Positions 38,610 to 47,639 of a DNA stretch of 64,000 nucleotides are shown here, one piece after another. This DNA is from Halorubrum salsamenti (GTDB taxonomy: Archaea; Halobacteriota; Halobacteria; Halobacteriales; Haloferacaceae). Numbering within the stretch: the stretch's first letter is position 1; every line of letters begins with the position of its first letter. The stretch is from positions 186,001 to 250,000 of the forward strand of contig NZ_VCNL01000004.1 in assembly GCF_007671685.1 (NCBI RefSeq), given 5' to 3'. Below the pieces are notes generated by a model that had not been told where the DNA came from, searched no databases, and saw only the letters and a list, made by a program, of their open reading frames with translations. A program made the translations under genes and the position numbers.

Positions 38610-39548
38610 TTAGAGTCTGACTGCTTCGTCCTTCGTGTTGAACAGGTCGGGCGCACGCAGTTCCACCTGCGTCGCCGCGCCGGCGGGCGAGACGATGTCG
38701 AGGGTCGCCTGTTCTCCCTCACCGAACGCGCTACCGCCAGCGTTGAACGCACCGGCGTCAGGATTTAAGAGGATCTGGAACTGCGACTCGCTGTCGAGCA
38801 CGGCACTCGACTGAAGCGTGCCGTCGTCGCGGACCGCGAACTCGTTGCCCTGTAAGTCGCTGGCGCCGCTTACGAGGTCGACAACAGAGACGGTGTCAGT
38901 ATCAGCCTCAACATCGTTGGGTTGAATGAGAGTGACCGTTAACGTATCTCCAGAATCGACCGAACCGGAGATATTAGTTAGGCTGACTTCTCGGGTGTTA
39001 ACGTCAGTGTTGGAATCGCCACTGAACGTCGTGAAGTCGGTATTACCATTGCCGTCAGTCACAGTAAGGTTGAACTGCCCGGTAGTAGTTGTGGTAGTAT
39101 TGGCGGTTAGTGTCCCGTTACCAACGTTGTACTCTGCTTGGGCGTCCGTTTCGTTATTACCGGTAGTGACGTCATCGATGGACGTGTCAACCGTTCCACC
39201 GGGGACGAACACGAGGTTCTCCTGACCGTCCGGGCCGACCGCTTGGATCGTCGTTTCGGTCAGGTCGATGTTGTCGGAGCCGGGCGCGCCGGAGACCGAC
39301 AGGCGGATCTCCTTAAGAGTATCAGTATCTGCGCTGACGATACCGACGGAGCTACCGACTTCGATGCGTTCGGACACGAGGTCCGTACTCTCCTGGCCCG
39401 TTGCTTCCGCCTGTGACTGGAGGAACCCGGCCGTGTTGATCAGGACGCCGGCGGCGATCGCCGCCACCAGCACCATCGCGATGAACACGATGAGCGTCCC
39501 GATCCCCACCTGACCACGTTCCTCGGAGTTAGTGATGAATTCGAACAT
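38610..39548 (-). CDS. arlA2: Archaellin (filament subunit) 2
   Basis: A 312-residue type III pre-archaellin. The signal ends at ERGQVG, cleaved by the prepilin peptidase after the glycine, and is followed by the hydrophobic helix [15 protein letters not shown] that packs in the filament core. The rest is beta-rich and Thr/Asn-rich with several N-X-S/T sequons (for example NLTETT, NNET, NLTVTD, NISG), so it is probably N-glycosylated. The middle is visibly less GC-rich than neighbours. Its first 120 bases are nearly identical to archaellin 1. Confidence 0.97.
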   Translation of the reverse strand: MFEFITNSEERGQVGIGTLIVFIAMVLVAAIAAGVLINTAGFLQSQAEATGQESTDLVSERIEVGSSVGIVSADTDTLKEIRLSVSGAPGSDNIDLTETTIQAVGPDGQENLVFVPGGTVDTSIDDVTTGNNETDAQAEYNVGNGTLTANTTTTTTGQFNLTVTDGNGNTDFTTFSGDSNTDVNTREVSLTNISGSVDSGDTLTVTLIQPNDVEADTDTVSVVDLVSGASDLQGNEFAVRDDGTLQSSAVLDSESQFQILLNPDAGAFNAGGSAFGEGEQATLDIVSPAGAATQVELRAPDLFNTKDEAVRL

Positions 39549-39550
39549 TG

Positions 39551-40153
39551 TTACAGCCTCACCGAGCTATCCTCGCTCGTGATAGTCGTCGGAACGCGGA
39601 TCTCCTTGGTCGTCGTCGCCCCCGCGGCCGTCGTGAACGTTACCGTAAGGCGCTCGCCTTCGGCGAGTTGCGCGTAGTCGATGTCGGCACCACTGGCACT
39701 TCCGTTAAGCACGATATTGATGTTGACACGGTCGCTGTTGTCCGTGAGAATGTTACCTTTATCAGTGCCGATGATGTCCGTCGTGGTAACCTCTGCCACG
39801 TCATTGTCGTTGAGATCGAAGGTAGCCTGTCCGTCCTGACCGATGAATTCGGCCGTCGTCTCTTGGAGGTCGACCGGACTCGAACCGGGTGCGAGCGCGA
39901 CGACGAAGTCGAGTTCGTTGATCCCGTCGTTGGTTGCCGTTACGTTACCCGAAGTACTCACGACCTGTAGTCGGTCGCTCACCTGGCTCGTACTCTCCTG
40001 CCCCGTTGCTTCCGCCTGCGTCTGGAGGAAGCCGGCCGTGTTGATCAGGACGCCGGCGGCGATCGCCGCCACCAGCACCATCGCGATGAACACGATGAGC
40101 GTCCCGATCCCCACCTGACCGCGCTCTTCCTCGTCCAGTAGTGTTTCGAACAT
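39551..40153 (-). CDS. arlA1: Archaellin (filament subunit) 1
   Basis: A 200-residue pre-archaellin with the same ERGQVG cleavage site and core helix as archaellin 2, but a shorter outer domain. Sequons include NVTAT and NGSAS. It is first in the unit: archaellin 1, archaellin 2 (two bases between stop and start), then the acidic unknown. Major and minor archaellins of different lengths are common in haloarchaea. Confidence 0.97.
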   Translation of the reverse strand: MFETLLDEEERGQVGIGTLIVFIAMVLVAAIAAGVLINTAGFLQTQAEATGQESTSQVSDRLQVVSTSGNVTATNDGINELDFVVALAPGSSPVDLQETTAEFIGQDGQATFDLNDNDVAEVTTTDIIGTDKGNILTDNSDRVNINIVLNGSASGADIDYAQLAEGERLTVTFTTAAGATTTKEIRVPTTITSEDSSVRL

Positions 40154-40481
40154 TGTGTGTTGCGTTGGCCCCCGGCCTTCCCGGCGGGCGTTATCGCTAG
40201 GGAGCAGGATTTCCCTATTAAAGACTCCGCGCCGATTATTTAAGCTGATAAAATGCTGCAGTAGTGCGGTTATCGGGTTATTTTCTGCCTATTGGTTTTT
40301 GAATACATTAACAATATCTCTATCTGATTATCGCCGCTGGATCTGTGGGAACCCCGTATGGCCGGACGGCTCGGACGAGATCGGCGCACAGATCTGCGAC
40401 GCTGACTGGTGCGATCGTCGAGAGAATTCCCGCTTGAAAATCCGAATAGCGATCGTCCGCGCCGCGTGATTTCGACCCGGC
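40154..40481. promoter_or_regulatory. Archaellin promoter region
   Basis: A 328-base gap, A/T-rich from about 40215 to 40330, unlike its surroundings. On the minus strand CTTTAATAGG near 40217-40226 and GCTTAAATAATCGG near 40234-40247 are TATA-like and would give a leader of 40-70 bases for archaellin 1, an exception among mostly leaderless genes here. No gene is supported in the remaining part toward 40481. Confidence 0.5.
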
Positions 40482-40820
40482 TCAGCGGTCCTGGATCCGC
40501 GTCAGTTCCGAATCGGGGATCACGAACTCCCGCGTGCCGGGCTCGTACACCGCGAGGCTTCCCGCGACCAGCGCCATCGACGCCGCCAGCAGGCCGGTGT
40601 TGACGAGCAGTAGCGCCTGCGGGTTCGCGAACGCGGTCCGGAAGGCGGCGACGGGTGTCGCCACGGCGGCGAGGACGACGAGCCCGAACCCGACCGCCAG
40701 GTACGCCATCGCCGTCCGACCCGACGACCGATACGCCGAGACCGCGAACGCAAGTAGCGTCGCGCTCGCGCCGGCCAGCACGGTGGTCGTCACGAGATAT
40801 AGCCCCTCGATGAGCTCCAT
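40482..40820 (-). CDS. Small three-segment membrane protein next to a winged-helix regulator
   Basis: A 112-residue protein with three hydrophobic segments (about 5-27, 38-60, 68-92). It resembles a haloarchaeal family of unknown function that is commonly placed beside winged-helix regulators, as here (divergent). A TTTATAACC box about 25 bases upstream supports the start at 40820, or the GTG two codons earlier at 40826. Sensor partner of the regulator is a reasonable but unproven guess. Confidence 0.7.
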   Translation of the reverse strand: MELIEGLYLVTTTVLAGASATLLAFAVSAYRSSGRTAMAYLAVGFGLVVLAAVATPVAAFRTAFANPQALLLVNTGLLAASMALVAGSLAVYEPGTREFVIPDSELTRIQDR

Positions 40821-41005
40821 ATCCACCCTGACCGGAGTCGGGTTATAAACTTACGGTAGCGGCTATCACCGTCGATAACACCCGAGAATACGCGTAAGCG
40901 AACGAAAGCCCGTTAGAGCGGGCGACGTGCCACCGGGCGGGATTTTCGACCTGCATCGATCACCGGTACCCTTTTAAGCTCTAAAAATCAACGGCGATAA
41001 CGTGA

Positions 41006-41344
41006 ATGGTGGGGGACAATCTGATCGCGGTACTCGGCAACAAGTACAACACGGACATCCTAACCGCGACCGGTGACGCGAAGTCCGCGCAGGAACTCAG
41101 CGACGAGCTCGACGTCCCGATCGCGACGTGTTACCGCCGGATCAACGAGCTGGAGGAGGCCGACCTCCTGGAGCTTCACGACCGTCCGCTCTCGGACGAA
41201 CACCGCCGCGTGAAGGTGTACCGCCGGAAAGTGGACGGCGTCGATGTCGACTTCCGCGACGGGCTCACCGTGGAGGTCGAGGAGCGCTCTGCGGTGAAAA
41301 ACCGACTCGACGACGTGTGGCGCGACCTCTCGTCCGGTCAGTAA
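41006..41344 (+). CDS. Winged helix-turn-helix transcriptional regulator
   Basis: A 112-residue DNA-binding protein. The ArsR-like helix-turn-helix occupies about 25-60 (SAQELSDELDVPIATCYRRI recognition region) with a beta wing LHDRPLSDEHRRVKVYRR. The C-terminal 35 residues are acidic. The TTTTAAGC box about 25-30 bases upstream gives a leaderless start. Divergent from the small membrane protein at 40482. Target genes are unknown. Confidence 0.88.
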   Translation: MVGDNLIAVLGNKYNTDILTATGDAKSAQELSDELDVPIATCYRRINELEEADLLELHDRPLSDEHRRVKVYRRKVDGVDVDFRDGLTVEVEERSAVKNRLDDVWRDLSSGQ

Positions 41345-41407
41345 CCGCTCACGTTCCCCGTTACGCCGCGTTTTTCCGCCCGTACCGTCCGTACCTCTCC
41401 CCCGGGG

Positions 41408-42136
41408 TCAGAACGAGGGTTCTTCGGACCGACCCATCATCGAGAACCCGCCCGCTCGCTCGTGGACGGTAATTCCGCCCTCGCCGATCTCCATCGGGAA
41501 GATGTCGGTGTCGATGTCCTGTTTCCGCATCTTCGCTACCCAGACGTACCGGTTGACGCCGGAATCGGTCGGCGTCTGGATGAAGTAGATGTTCCCGTCG
41601 GTGAGGAAGTTCTCCAATCCGACCTCGGTGTCGGGGAACACCGCGCCCTGCTCGTTGATGAGCAGCGAGGTCAACCCGTTCGCCTTGAGGATGTCCGAGA
41701 ACTTCAGCAGGTACGTGCGTTTCTCCTGTTCGGCGTCGAAGAAGAGCTGGAACATCGACAGCGAGTCGAGCACTAGCCGGTCGAAGTCGCCGTCCTCGAT
41801 CGTGTCTAGCAGCTTGTCGACCGCCGTCGAGAAGTCGGTCTCGCGCAGCATTTCGCGCTTGTCGAGGATGACGATGTCGCCGCTGTCAACGAGGTCGTCG
41901 AACCCCTCCAACCCGATCGACTCCGCGGCGCCGCGGATGTCCGCTTCGTCCTCCTCGAAGGAGACGTACACCCCCCGTTCGTCGTGTTCGGTGACGCCGT
42001 GGTGGAGGTACTGAATCCCGAAGATACTCTTGCCGGTACCGGGGTTCCCGGAGACGAGGACCGTCGATCGCTCCGTGATGCCGCCGGAGAGGATCGAGTC
42101 GAGTCCCTCGACCCCGGTGGAGACGAGTTCTGACAT
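41408..42136 (-). CDS. KaiC/RAD55-like ATPase (HTR-like protein)
   Basis: A 242-residue single-domain RecA/KaiC-fold ATPase. Walker A GNPGTGKS is at 30-37, Walker B LVLDS at 121-125, with an INEQG sensor strand following near 165. Similar proteins in haloarchaea have been named HTR-like and resemble ArlH. It is driven by a clear TTTTATATA box (42157-42168) placed about 25 bases from the ATG. It is divergent from the HalX response regulator. A sensory or regulatory role is likely but unproven. Confidence 0.85.
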   Translation of the reverse strand: MSELVSTGVEGLDSILSGGITERSTVLVSGNPGTGKSIFGIQYLHHGVTEHDERGVYVSFEEDEADIRGAAESIGLEGFDDLVDSGDIVILDKREMLRETDFSTAVDKLLDTIEDGDFDRLVLDSLSMFQLFFDAEQEKRTYLLKFSDILKANGLTSLLINEQGAVFPDTEVGLENFLTDGNIYFIQTPTDSGVNRYVWVAKMRKQDIDTDIFPMEIGEGGITVHERAGGFSMMGRSEEPSF

Positions 42137-42280
42137 TCGTCCCGTCCTTGGCGACGAGAGTATATAAAAGACGATCCGACGGACCAACCGCACAGACGCC
42201 GACAGGTTTATTCCTCGACACGCCGCCCCTTCCTGTATGCCCGGTGAAGCGTCCCCCGTCGACCGCGGCGGTGATCGGCG
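42137..42280. promoter_or_regulatory. Divergent promoters of KaiC-like ATPase and HalX regulator
   Basis: Minus-strand TATA TTTTATATA lies at 42157-42168. Plus-strand AGGTTTATTCC lies at 42204-42214, about 30 bases before the ATG of a 15-codon leader ORF at 42237. The two promoter boxes are about 40 bases apart, close enough for shared regulation. Confidence 0.6.
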
Positions 42281-42284
42281 GTGA
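42237..42284 (+). CDS. 15-codon leader ORF overlapping the HalX regulator start
   Basis: ATG at 42237 lies about 30 bases after a TATA-like box, as a leaderless start would. The peptide reads MPGEASPVDRGGDRR and its TGA (42282-42284) overlaps the GTG start of the response regulator (42281-42283) as GTGA. An in-frame stop at 42272 rules out a longer regulator. The ORF may serve to deliver ribosomes to the regulator by translational coupling. It could also be chance. Confidence 0.4.
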   Translation: MPGEASPVDRGGDRR

Positions 42285-42844
42285 GCCATCCATCGGTCCT
42301 CGTCGTCGAGGACGAGCCCGACATCGCCGCGCTGTACGCCGGTTTCCTCGAGGAACGATACGACGTTACCCTCGCCGAAACCGCCGCCGAAGCGATCGAT
42401 CGGGTCGACGACGCGATCGACGTGGTGTTGCTCGACCGTCGGCTTCCCGACGGGAGCGGCGACGACGTGCTTGAGCATATCCGCGAGACCGGCTACGACT
42501 GCCGCGTCGCGATGGTCACCGCCGTCGAGCCCGACTTCGACATCATCGATATGGGGTTCGACCTGTACCTCACCAAGCCCGTCAGCCGCTCGAAGCTGCT
42601 GGCGGCGATCGACACGCTGCTGACCCGTAGCGAATACGACGCTCTGATACAAGAGGCCGCGGCGTTAGCGAGCAAGCGCGCGGTGCTCAACGTCCAGAAG
42701 CCGGCCGCCCAGCGCGAGGGGAACGAGGCGTACGCCGAGCTGGTCGAACGGCTCGAAACGCTCGACGCCGACATTGACGAGCTCGGCGAGTCGCTATCGT
42801 CCGACGATTACCGCGCGATGTTCCGCGACCTCGGCGAGGCCTGA
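42281..42844 (+). CDS. HalX-type response regulator
   Basis: A 187-residue protein. The receiver domain (about 3-112) has E10/D11, phosphoacceptor D52 in LLDRRLP and K99 in LTKP. The C-terminal 70 residues form the helical HalX-type region (LIQEAAALASKRAVLN and DDYRAMFRDL). HalX proteins are haloarchaeal regulators of unclear output. The GTG start overlaps the stop of a 15-codon leader ORF; an in-frame TGA nine bases before it excludes a longer protein. Confidence 0.88.
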   Translation: MSHPSVLVVEDEPDIAALYAGFLEERYDVTLAETAAEAIDRVDDAIDVVLLDRRLPDGSGDDVLEHIRETGYDCRVAMVTAVEPDFDIIDMGFDLYLTKPVSRSKLLAAIDTLLTRSEYDALIQEAAALASKRAVLNVQKPAAQREGNEAYAELVERLETLDADIDELGESLSSDDYRAMFRDLGEA

Positions 42845-42888
42845 CGCGGTCGAACTGCGGGCTTCTCCCTCTTCGCTGCCCGGTTTCG

Positions 42889-44310
42889 CTACGAGAGCTG
42901 TTCGCCGACCAGTCGGTCCGCTTCGGCGATAAACGCGTCGCGCTCGCCGATCGGGACGGTGGCGCCCGCGGCCACGTCGTGGCCGCCGCCGTCGCCGCCG
43001 ACCGCCCGACTCGCCTCCCGCATCACTACCGAGAGGTCGAGCCCCTGTCGAACCAGCGCGTGCGACCCCCGCGAAGACACCTTCAGCTCCTCGGCGCTCT
43101 CCTCCGCGAACGCGATCACGGGCTTCGAGCGGTCGAGGGCCGGCGAGCCGATCGCCATCCCGGCGACGATGCCGACGATCGTCTCGCGGATCCGCGAGCC
43201 GGCGTCGAACCACTGGAGGAACTCCTCGTCGGTGACGCCCTCCGTCTTCACCCACTGTAACCCCTCCGAGAGGTTCTTGCGATGATTCCGCAGGAGCCGG
43301 CGCGCCTCGGCGAGCGCGTCGCCGCGGTCGCCGAGACACACCGCGAGCCCCACGTCGGCCCGCTCGTAGCGGGCGGTGGCGTTGAGGAGCGTGGAGAACT
43401 CGCTCACGTCCCGCAACTCCGTGCCGGGCTCCTCGTCGACGAGGGTGTAGGAGGTGCCGACGAGCGCCTCGATCCGGTCGGCGGGGACGCCGGAGGCGAC
43501 GGCGCGGCGCATCAGCGCGGACGCCAGCGCCTGTCGCTCCTCGCCGTCGAGGTCGACCCAGCGCCGCCACTCCCCGTCGCGTTTCACGTCCACGTCGAGG
43601 TCGGTGAGGAAGGAGATCGCGCCCGCCTCGTCGTTCGAGACGCCCGGGATCTTCACGTCGGAGGCGTATTCCAGCAGCTTCGGGAGCGGGCGCGTCTGTC
43701 TGCCGTACAGGTCCAGATCGGTCTGCGCCTCGATGACGCCGGCGTCGACGCCGTCGGCGACGACCGCCTCGTTGGCGCCGACGAGCCCGCCGTCGGAGTC
43801 CTGCATATCGCCGACGGCGCCGACCACAGCCAGCGCGGCGAGGTCGCGGTTGTCGCCGTCCGGCCCTTCGAGCGCGCGGGCGAGCACGTAGCTCGCGCCG
43901 GCTCCCGACAGCTCGCTCGCGCCGTTTATCCCCTCGAGCAGCGGGTTGAGGTGGAACTCCGTGTCTCGGTCGGCCGGCTGGTGGTGGTCGGCGATCACGG
44001 GGACGAAGTCGCCGCGGTCCTGGTGGTCGGCGATCACGTCGAGCTGGCCGGAGCCGAAGTCGGTGAACAGCACCACGTCGAACTCGCGGGCGGCGATCCC
44101 CGCGATCGACTCGGCGTCGAGCTGCTTCTCGAAGACGACTTCGTGGTCGATCCCGGCCCGCTCGAGCGCCGTCGAGGCGATCGCGCCGCTGGTGAGCCCG
44201 TCGGCGTCGATGTGGGACGCGAGCAGCACGCGGTCCGCGGCGCGGAGCCGGTCGGCGCAGGCGTTCGCGCGCGCAGCGAGCTCCGGTACGGGAGGATCGG
44301 CGACTGCCAT
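42889..44310 (-). CDS. DHH/RecJ-like phosphoesterase
   Basis: A 473-residue DHH-family protein. Motifs: SHIDADGLTSGAI near 43 (motif I), TDFGSGQ (motif II), ADHHQP near 130 (DHH), and the C-terminal DHHA1 domain with GGDGGGHDVAAG (GGGH variant). Archaeal members include the RecJ-like single-strand nuclease GAN that associates with GINS at replication forks, and several RecJ paralogues occur in haloarchaea, so the exact one is not certain. ATG at 44310 removes a Ser/Arg-rich upstream segment. Confidence 0.88.
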   Translation of the reverse strand: MAVADPPVPELAARANACADRLRAADRVLLASHIDADGLTSGAIASTALERAGIDHEVVFEKQLDAESIAGIAAREFDVVLFTDFGSGQLDVIADHQDRGDFVPVIADHHQPADRDTEFHLNPLLEGINGASELSGAGASYVLARALEGPDGDNRDLAALAVVGAVGDMQDSDGGLVGANEAVVADGVDAGVIEAQTDLDLYGRQTRPLPKLLEYASDVKIPGVSNDEAGAISFLTDLDVDVKRDGEWRRWVDLDGEERQALASALMRRAVASGVPADRIEALVGTSYTLVDEEPGTELRDVSEFSTLLNATARYERADVGLAVCLGDRGDALAEARRLLRNHRKNLSEGLQWVKTEGVTDEEFLQWFDAGSRIRETIVGIVAGMAIGSPALDRSKPVIAFAEESAEELKVSSRGSHALVRQGLDLSVVMREASRAVGGDGGGHDVAAGATVPIGERDAFIAEADRLVGEQLS

Positions 44311-44466
44311 TACCGACCGTAGGCTCGCGATCGGGGATAAACTCACGCTTCGGCCGGGCGACGGTGAGGACCGCACCCGAGCCGAGACGGCCGCGCCGAC
44401 ACAGGCGGAGGCATCACTTGCCGTAACTGGCGGTTATAGATGTTTGTAGATATATGCACTACACAC

Positions 44467-45780
44467 ATGACACGTGGGTTCAACACCCGGAGTCTCCACG
44501 CCGGCGCCGAGGCGGACCCGGCGACCGGGTCGCGCGCGACCCCGATCCACCAGACGACCTCCTTCGTCTTCGACGACGCGGACACGGCGGCGGAGATGTA
44601 CGCGCTCCGGGCGGAGGGCCACATCTACTCCCGGCTCTCCAACCCGACCGTGAACGTCCTCGAAGACCGCATCGCCGACCTGTCGGGCGGCTCCGACGCG
44701 GTCGCGACGGGCTCGGGAATGGCCGCGCTCGACGCGATCGCCACCGTGCTCGCGAGCGCGGGCGACAACGTCGTCGCCAGCTCCGAGATGTACGGCGGGA
44801 CGGCCGCGTACCTCACGAGCATCGCGAACCGCCGCGGGGTCGAGGCGCGGCTCGTCGACACGCTCGACGACGAAGCGTACGCGGAGGCGATCGACGACGA
44901 CACCGCGTTCGTCCACGTCGAGACGGTCGCGAATCCCTCGCTCGTCACGCCCGACTTCGAGCGGCTCGCCGAGATCGCCCACGAGCACGCGGTCCCGCTC
45001 GTGGTCGACAACACGTTCGCGACGCCCTACCTCTGCCGGCCGTTCGAGCACGGCGCCGACATCGTCTGGGAGTCGACGACGAAGTGGATCACGGGCAACG
45101 GCACCACCGTCGGCGGCGTCGTCGTCGACGGCGGGCAGTTCCCGTGGGACCACCCCGACGCCGACTACGACGAGCTCGACGGTCAGTCCCCGGCCTACCC
45201 GATCGACTTCGTCGAGCAGTTCGGCGACGCCGCCTTCGCCAACGTCGCCCGCCAGCGCGGTGTCCGACCGACCGGCGGCCAGCAGTCCCCCTTCGACGCG
45301 TGGCAGACGATACAGGGGCTCAACACGCTCCCGCTCCGGATGGAGCGACACTGCGAGAACGCCCGGACCGTCGCCGAGTTCCTCCGGGGCGACGACCGGG
45401 TCGACTGGGTGGCGTACCCCGGCTTCGAGGACCACCAGAGCCACGACAACGCCGCCGAGTACCTCGACGGCTACGGCGGGATGGTCACCTTCGGCGTCGA
45501 CGGCGGCTACGAGGCCGCCAAGACGTTCTGCGAGGCCGTCGACCTGACGAGCTTCCTCGCGAACATCGGGGACGCGAAGACGCTCGTCATCCACCCGGCC
45601 TCGACCACCCACGCCCAGATGGAAGAGGCGCAGCAGCGCCTCGCCGGCGTCTACCCCGAGATGCTCCGGCTCTCCGTCGGGATCGAGGACGCGGACGACG
45701 TGATCTCCGACCTCGATCGGGGGCTCGCCGCCGGCGAGCGCGCGGCGACTGGGCGAGCCGAAACGGACTCGGAGGTGTGA
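44467..45780 (+). CDS. metY: O-acetylhomoserine sulfhydrylase family PLP enzyme
   Basis: A 437-residue Cys/Met-metabolism PLP enzyme that adds sulfide to O-acetylhomoserine to give homocysteine. The family block [13 protein letters not shown] is near 58, the PLP lysine is in [10 protein letters not shown] near 205, and the length of about 430 residues favours MetY over shorter cystathionine enzymes. The neighbouring metX provides the substrate. The ATG at 44467 is about 30 bases after GGTTATAG. An earlier in-frame ATG at 44440 falls inside the promoter. Confidence 0.94.
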   Translation: MTRGFNTRSLHAGAEADPATGSRATPIHQTTSFVFDDADTAAEMYALRAEGHIYSRLSNPTVNVLEDRIADLSGGSDAVATGSGMAALDAIATVLASAGDNVVASSEMYGGTAAYLTSIANRRGVEARLVDTLDDEAYAEAIDDDTAFVHVETVANPSLVTPDFERLAEIAHEHAVPLVVDNTFATPYLCRPFEHGADIVWESTTKWITGNGTTVGGVVVDGGQFPWDHPDADYDELDGQSPAYPIDFVEQFGDAAFANVARQRGVRPTGGQQSPFDAWQTIQGLNTLPLRMERHCENARTVAEFLRGDDRVDWVAYPGFEDHQSHDNAAEYLDGYGGMVTFGVDGGYEAAKTFCEAVDLTSFLANIGDAKTLVIHPASTTHAQMEEAQQRLAGVYPEMLRLSVGIEDADDVISDLDRGLAAGERAATGRAETDSEV

Positions 45781-45784
45781 CGCC

Positions 45785-47083
45785 GTGAGCACCGTCCCGA
45801 CCGACCACGGCGTCGCCTCGCTCGGCGAGTTCGCCTTCGAGTGCGGCCAGTCGGTCCCCGACTTGGAGGTCGCCTACGAGACGCACGGCGAGTTCGACGG
45901 CGACAACGTGGTGTTGGTGTGTCACGCGCTCACCGGCAGCCAGAACGTCGCCCGGTCGCCCGCGCCGGAGCGCGACGAGGGGACCCGCGGGGCCGGGCAG
46001 GCCGGACAGGCCCGCGCCTGGTGGGACGACATCGTCGGCCCGGGGAAGGCGATCGACACCACCGAGTACTACGTCGTCTGCGCGAACGTCCCCGGCTCCT
46101 GTTACGGCACCACGGGACCGGCGAGCGAGCGCCCCGCCGACCTCGACCTCCCCGAGGAGCCCGACCACGACCGATGGGGGACCGCGTTCCCGCCGGTGCA
46201 GGTCGAGGACTGGGCGCGCGCGCAGCGCCGCCTGCTGGACCACCTCGGCGTGGGGCGGCTCCGGGCCGTCGTCGGCGGGAGCGTCGGCGGCATGAACGTC
46301 CTGGAGTGGGCGAAGCGCTACCCGGACGACGTCGACCGCGTGGTCGCCATCGCGACCGCCGGACGCCTCGACGCGCAGTGCCTCGCGCTCGACGCGGTCG
46401 CCCGGCGGGCGATCCGCGCGGACCCGAACTGGAACGGGGGCGACTACTACGGCGAGGGCCGTCCCTCGCCCGACGAGGGGCTCGCCTTGGCCCGCCAGAT
46501 CGGTCACATCATGTACCTCTCGAAGGCGTCGATGGAGCGGAAGTTCGGCCGCCGATCGGCGGGCCGCGACTCGCTGACGCGCGAGGAGGGGGACCTCGGG
46601 CTGCCGCCGGAGCCGACGGCCGCGTTCTTCCCGTACCGGGAGGTGGAGTCGTACCTCGACTACCAGGCGGAGGGGTTCAGCGACCGGTTCGACGCCAACA
46701 GCTACCTCTACCTCACGCGCGCGATGGACGAGTACGACCTCGCGGCGGGCCACGGCACCGATGCCGACGCGCTCGGCGCCTTCGACGGCGAGGCGCTCCT
46801 GTTGAGCTTCACCGCCGACTGGCACTTCACCGTCGAGCAGTCGTCGTCGCTCGCCGACGCGTTCCGCGCCGGCGACGCCCCGGTCGCGCACCACGTGATC
46901 GACTCCGACCACGGCCACGACGCGTTCCTCGTCGAGCCCGAGCACGTCGGCCCGCCGCTCCGCGACTTCCTCGCGGAGGGGGTCGAAGGCCGAGCCATCT
47001 CCGACGGCGGCGGCGAGGGCGGCGAGTCCGCACGCCCAGAGTCGGACCACGCGCCGGTCCACGCGAGCCTTTTTAAGGGATAG
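45785..47083 (+). CDS. metX: Homoserine O-acetyltransferase
   Basis: A 432-residue alpha/beta-hydrolase-fold acyltransferase. The nucleophile elbow is [12 protein letters not shown] with the catalytic serine, the substrate-entry CHALTGSQN block is near 40, and the catalytic Asp/His pair appears in SFTADWHF and [12 protein letters not shown]. It acylates homoserine for MetY. The GTG start lies four bases after the metY stop, so the pair is an operon. The last 30 residues are a Gly/Glu tail. Confidence 0.95.
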   Translation: MSTVPTDHGVASLGEFAFECGQSVPDLEVAYETHGEFDGDNVVLVCHALTGSQNVARSPAPERDEGTRGAGQAGQARAWWDDIVGPGKAIDTTEYYVVCANVPGSCYGTTGPASERPADLDLPEEPDHDRWGTAFPPVQVEDWARAQRRLLDHLGVGRLRAVVGGSVGGMNVLEWAKRYPDDVDRVVAIATAGRLDAQCLALDAVARRAIRADPNWNGGDYYGEGRPSPDEGLALARQIGHIMYLSKASMERKFGRRSAGRDSLTREEGDLGLPPEPTAAFFPYREVESYLDYQAEGFSDRFDANSYLYLTRAMDEYDLAAGHGTDADALGAFDGEALLLSFTADWHFTVEQSSSLADAFRAGDAPVAHHVIDSDHGHDAFLVEPEHVGPPLRDFLAEGVEGRAISDGGGEGGESARPESDHAPVHASLFKG

Positions 47084-47107
47084 TTGACGGCTTTTCAATG
47101 ATGACCG

Positions 47108-47550
47108 ATATGCGGTGGCGCGCGCCTGCGAGCGGTCGCCATCGGCGACCGGGAGTCAGCACGTGCGAGGGAGTCGCTGGCGCCGGCGGCGCCAGCGACA
47201 GGGCGAGAGCGGAGCTCTCGCTTGCAACCGGACGCAGTCCGGTGACGAGGCTGGGGAGGTGTGAGGCTGTGCGGTGCGGTCGGGACGGGACTCAAAGGGG
47301 CAGTCGCCGGCGGCGCTGCCGCCGGCTGCCAGAGGCGCGAAGCGCCTCGCTGCCGTGAGGGCGAAGGCGCGGGACGTAAGGACCGGAAGGAAGGAGCGCT
47401 AGCGACTGACTGAGGACCGCAACGACCGCACCGAGCCCTCACGGCTGGGGCTTTGGAGGCCATCACGGTGGAGTTGTCGATCACGTACTACCGAGCGACT
47501 GGGGCTTTGGAGCTGTTCACCGCCGATCTGCTTGCAACTACTTATAAGCG
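47108..47550. repeat. Structured interspersed repeat, full-length copy D
   Basis: This fills most of the 556-base gap between metX and the acyl-CoA synthetase. In order: TATGCGGTGGCGCGCGCC, hairpin CGGTCGCC-ATC-GGCGACCG (47133-47151), a 12-pair hairpin (47171-47197), smaller hairpins, GAGGCTGGGGAGGTGTGAGGC, GGGACTCAAAGGGGCAG, hairpins 47306-47326 and 47332-47348, an outer stem 47352-47362 with 47435-47445, then GGCTGGGGCTTTGGAGGC, a second ACTGGGGCTTTGGAG, TTCACCGCCGATCTGCTTGCAAC and TTATAAG. It is the longest copy in the window. No credible gene is inside. Confidence 0.85.
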
Positions 47551-47639
47551 AGCGACTGCCTCGTCGAAATCTCCTCCCTCTGACTATAACGATCAACCAT
47601 GATAACGTTCATAATTCTCGACTCCGTGGTGTGTGAGGT

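Noticed and set aside
47098-47358. 86-codon frame at the start of repeat copy D
   Set aside because: Composed of the repeat blocks and hairpins; Arg/Gly-rich and unlike haloarchaeal proteins.
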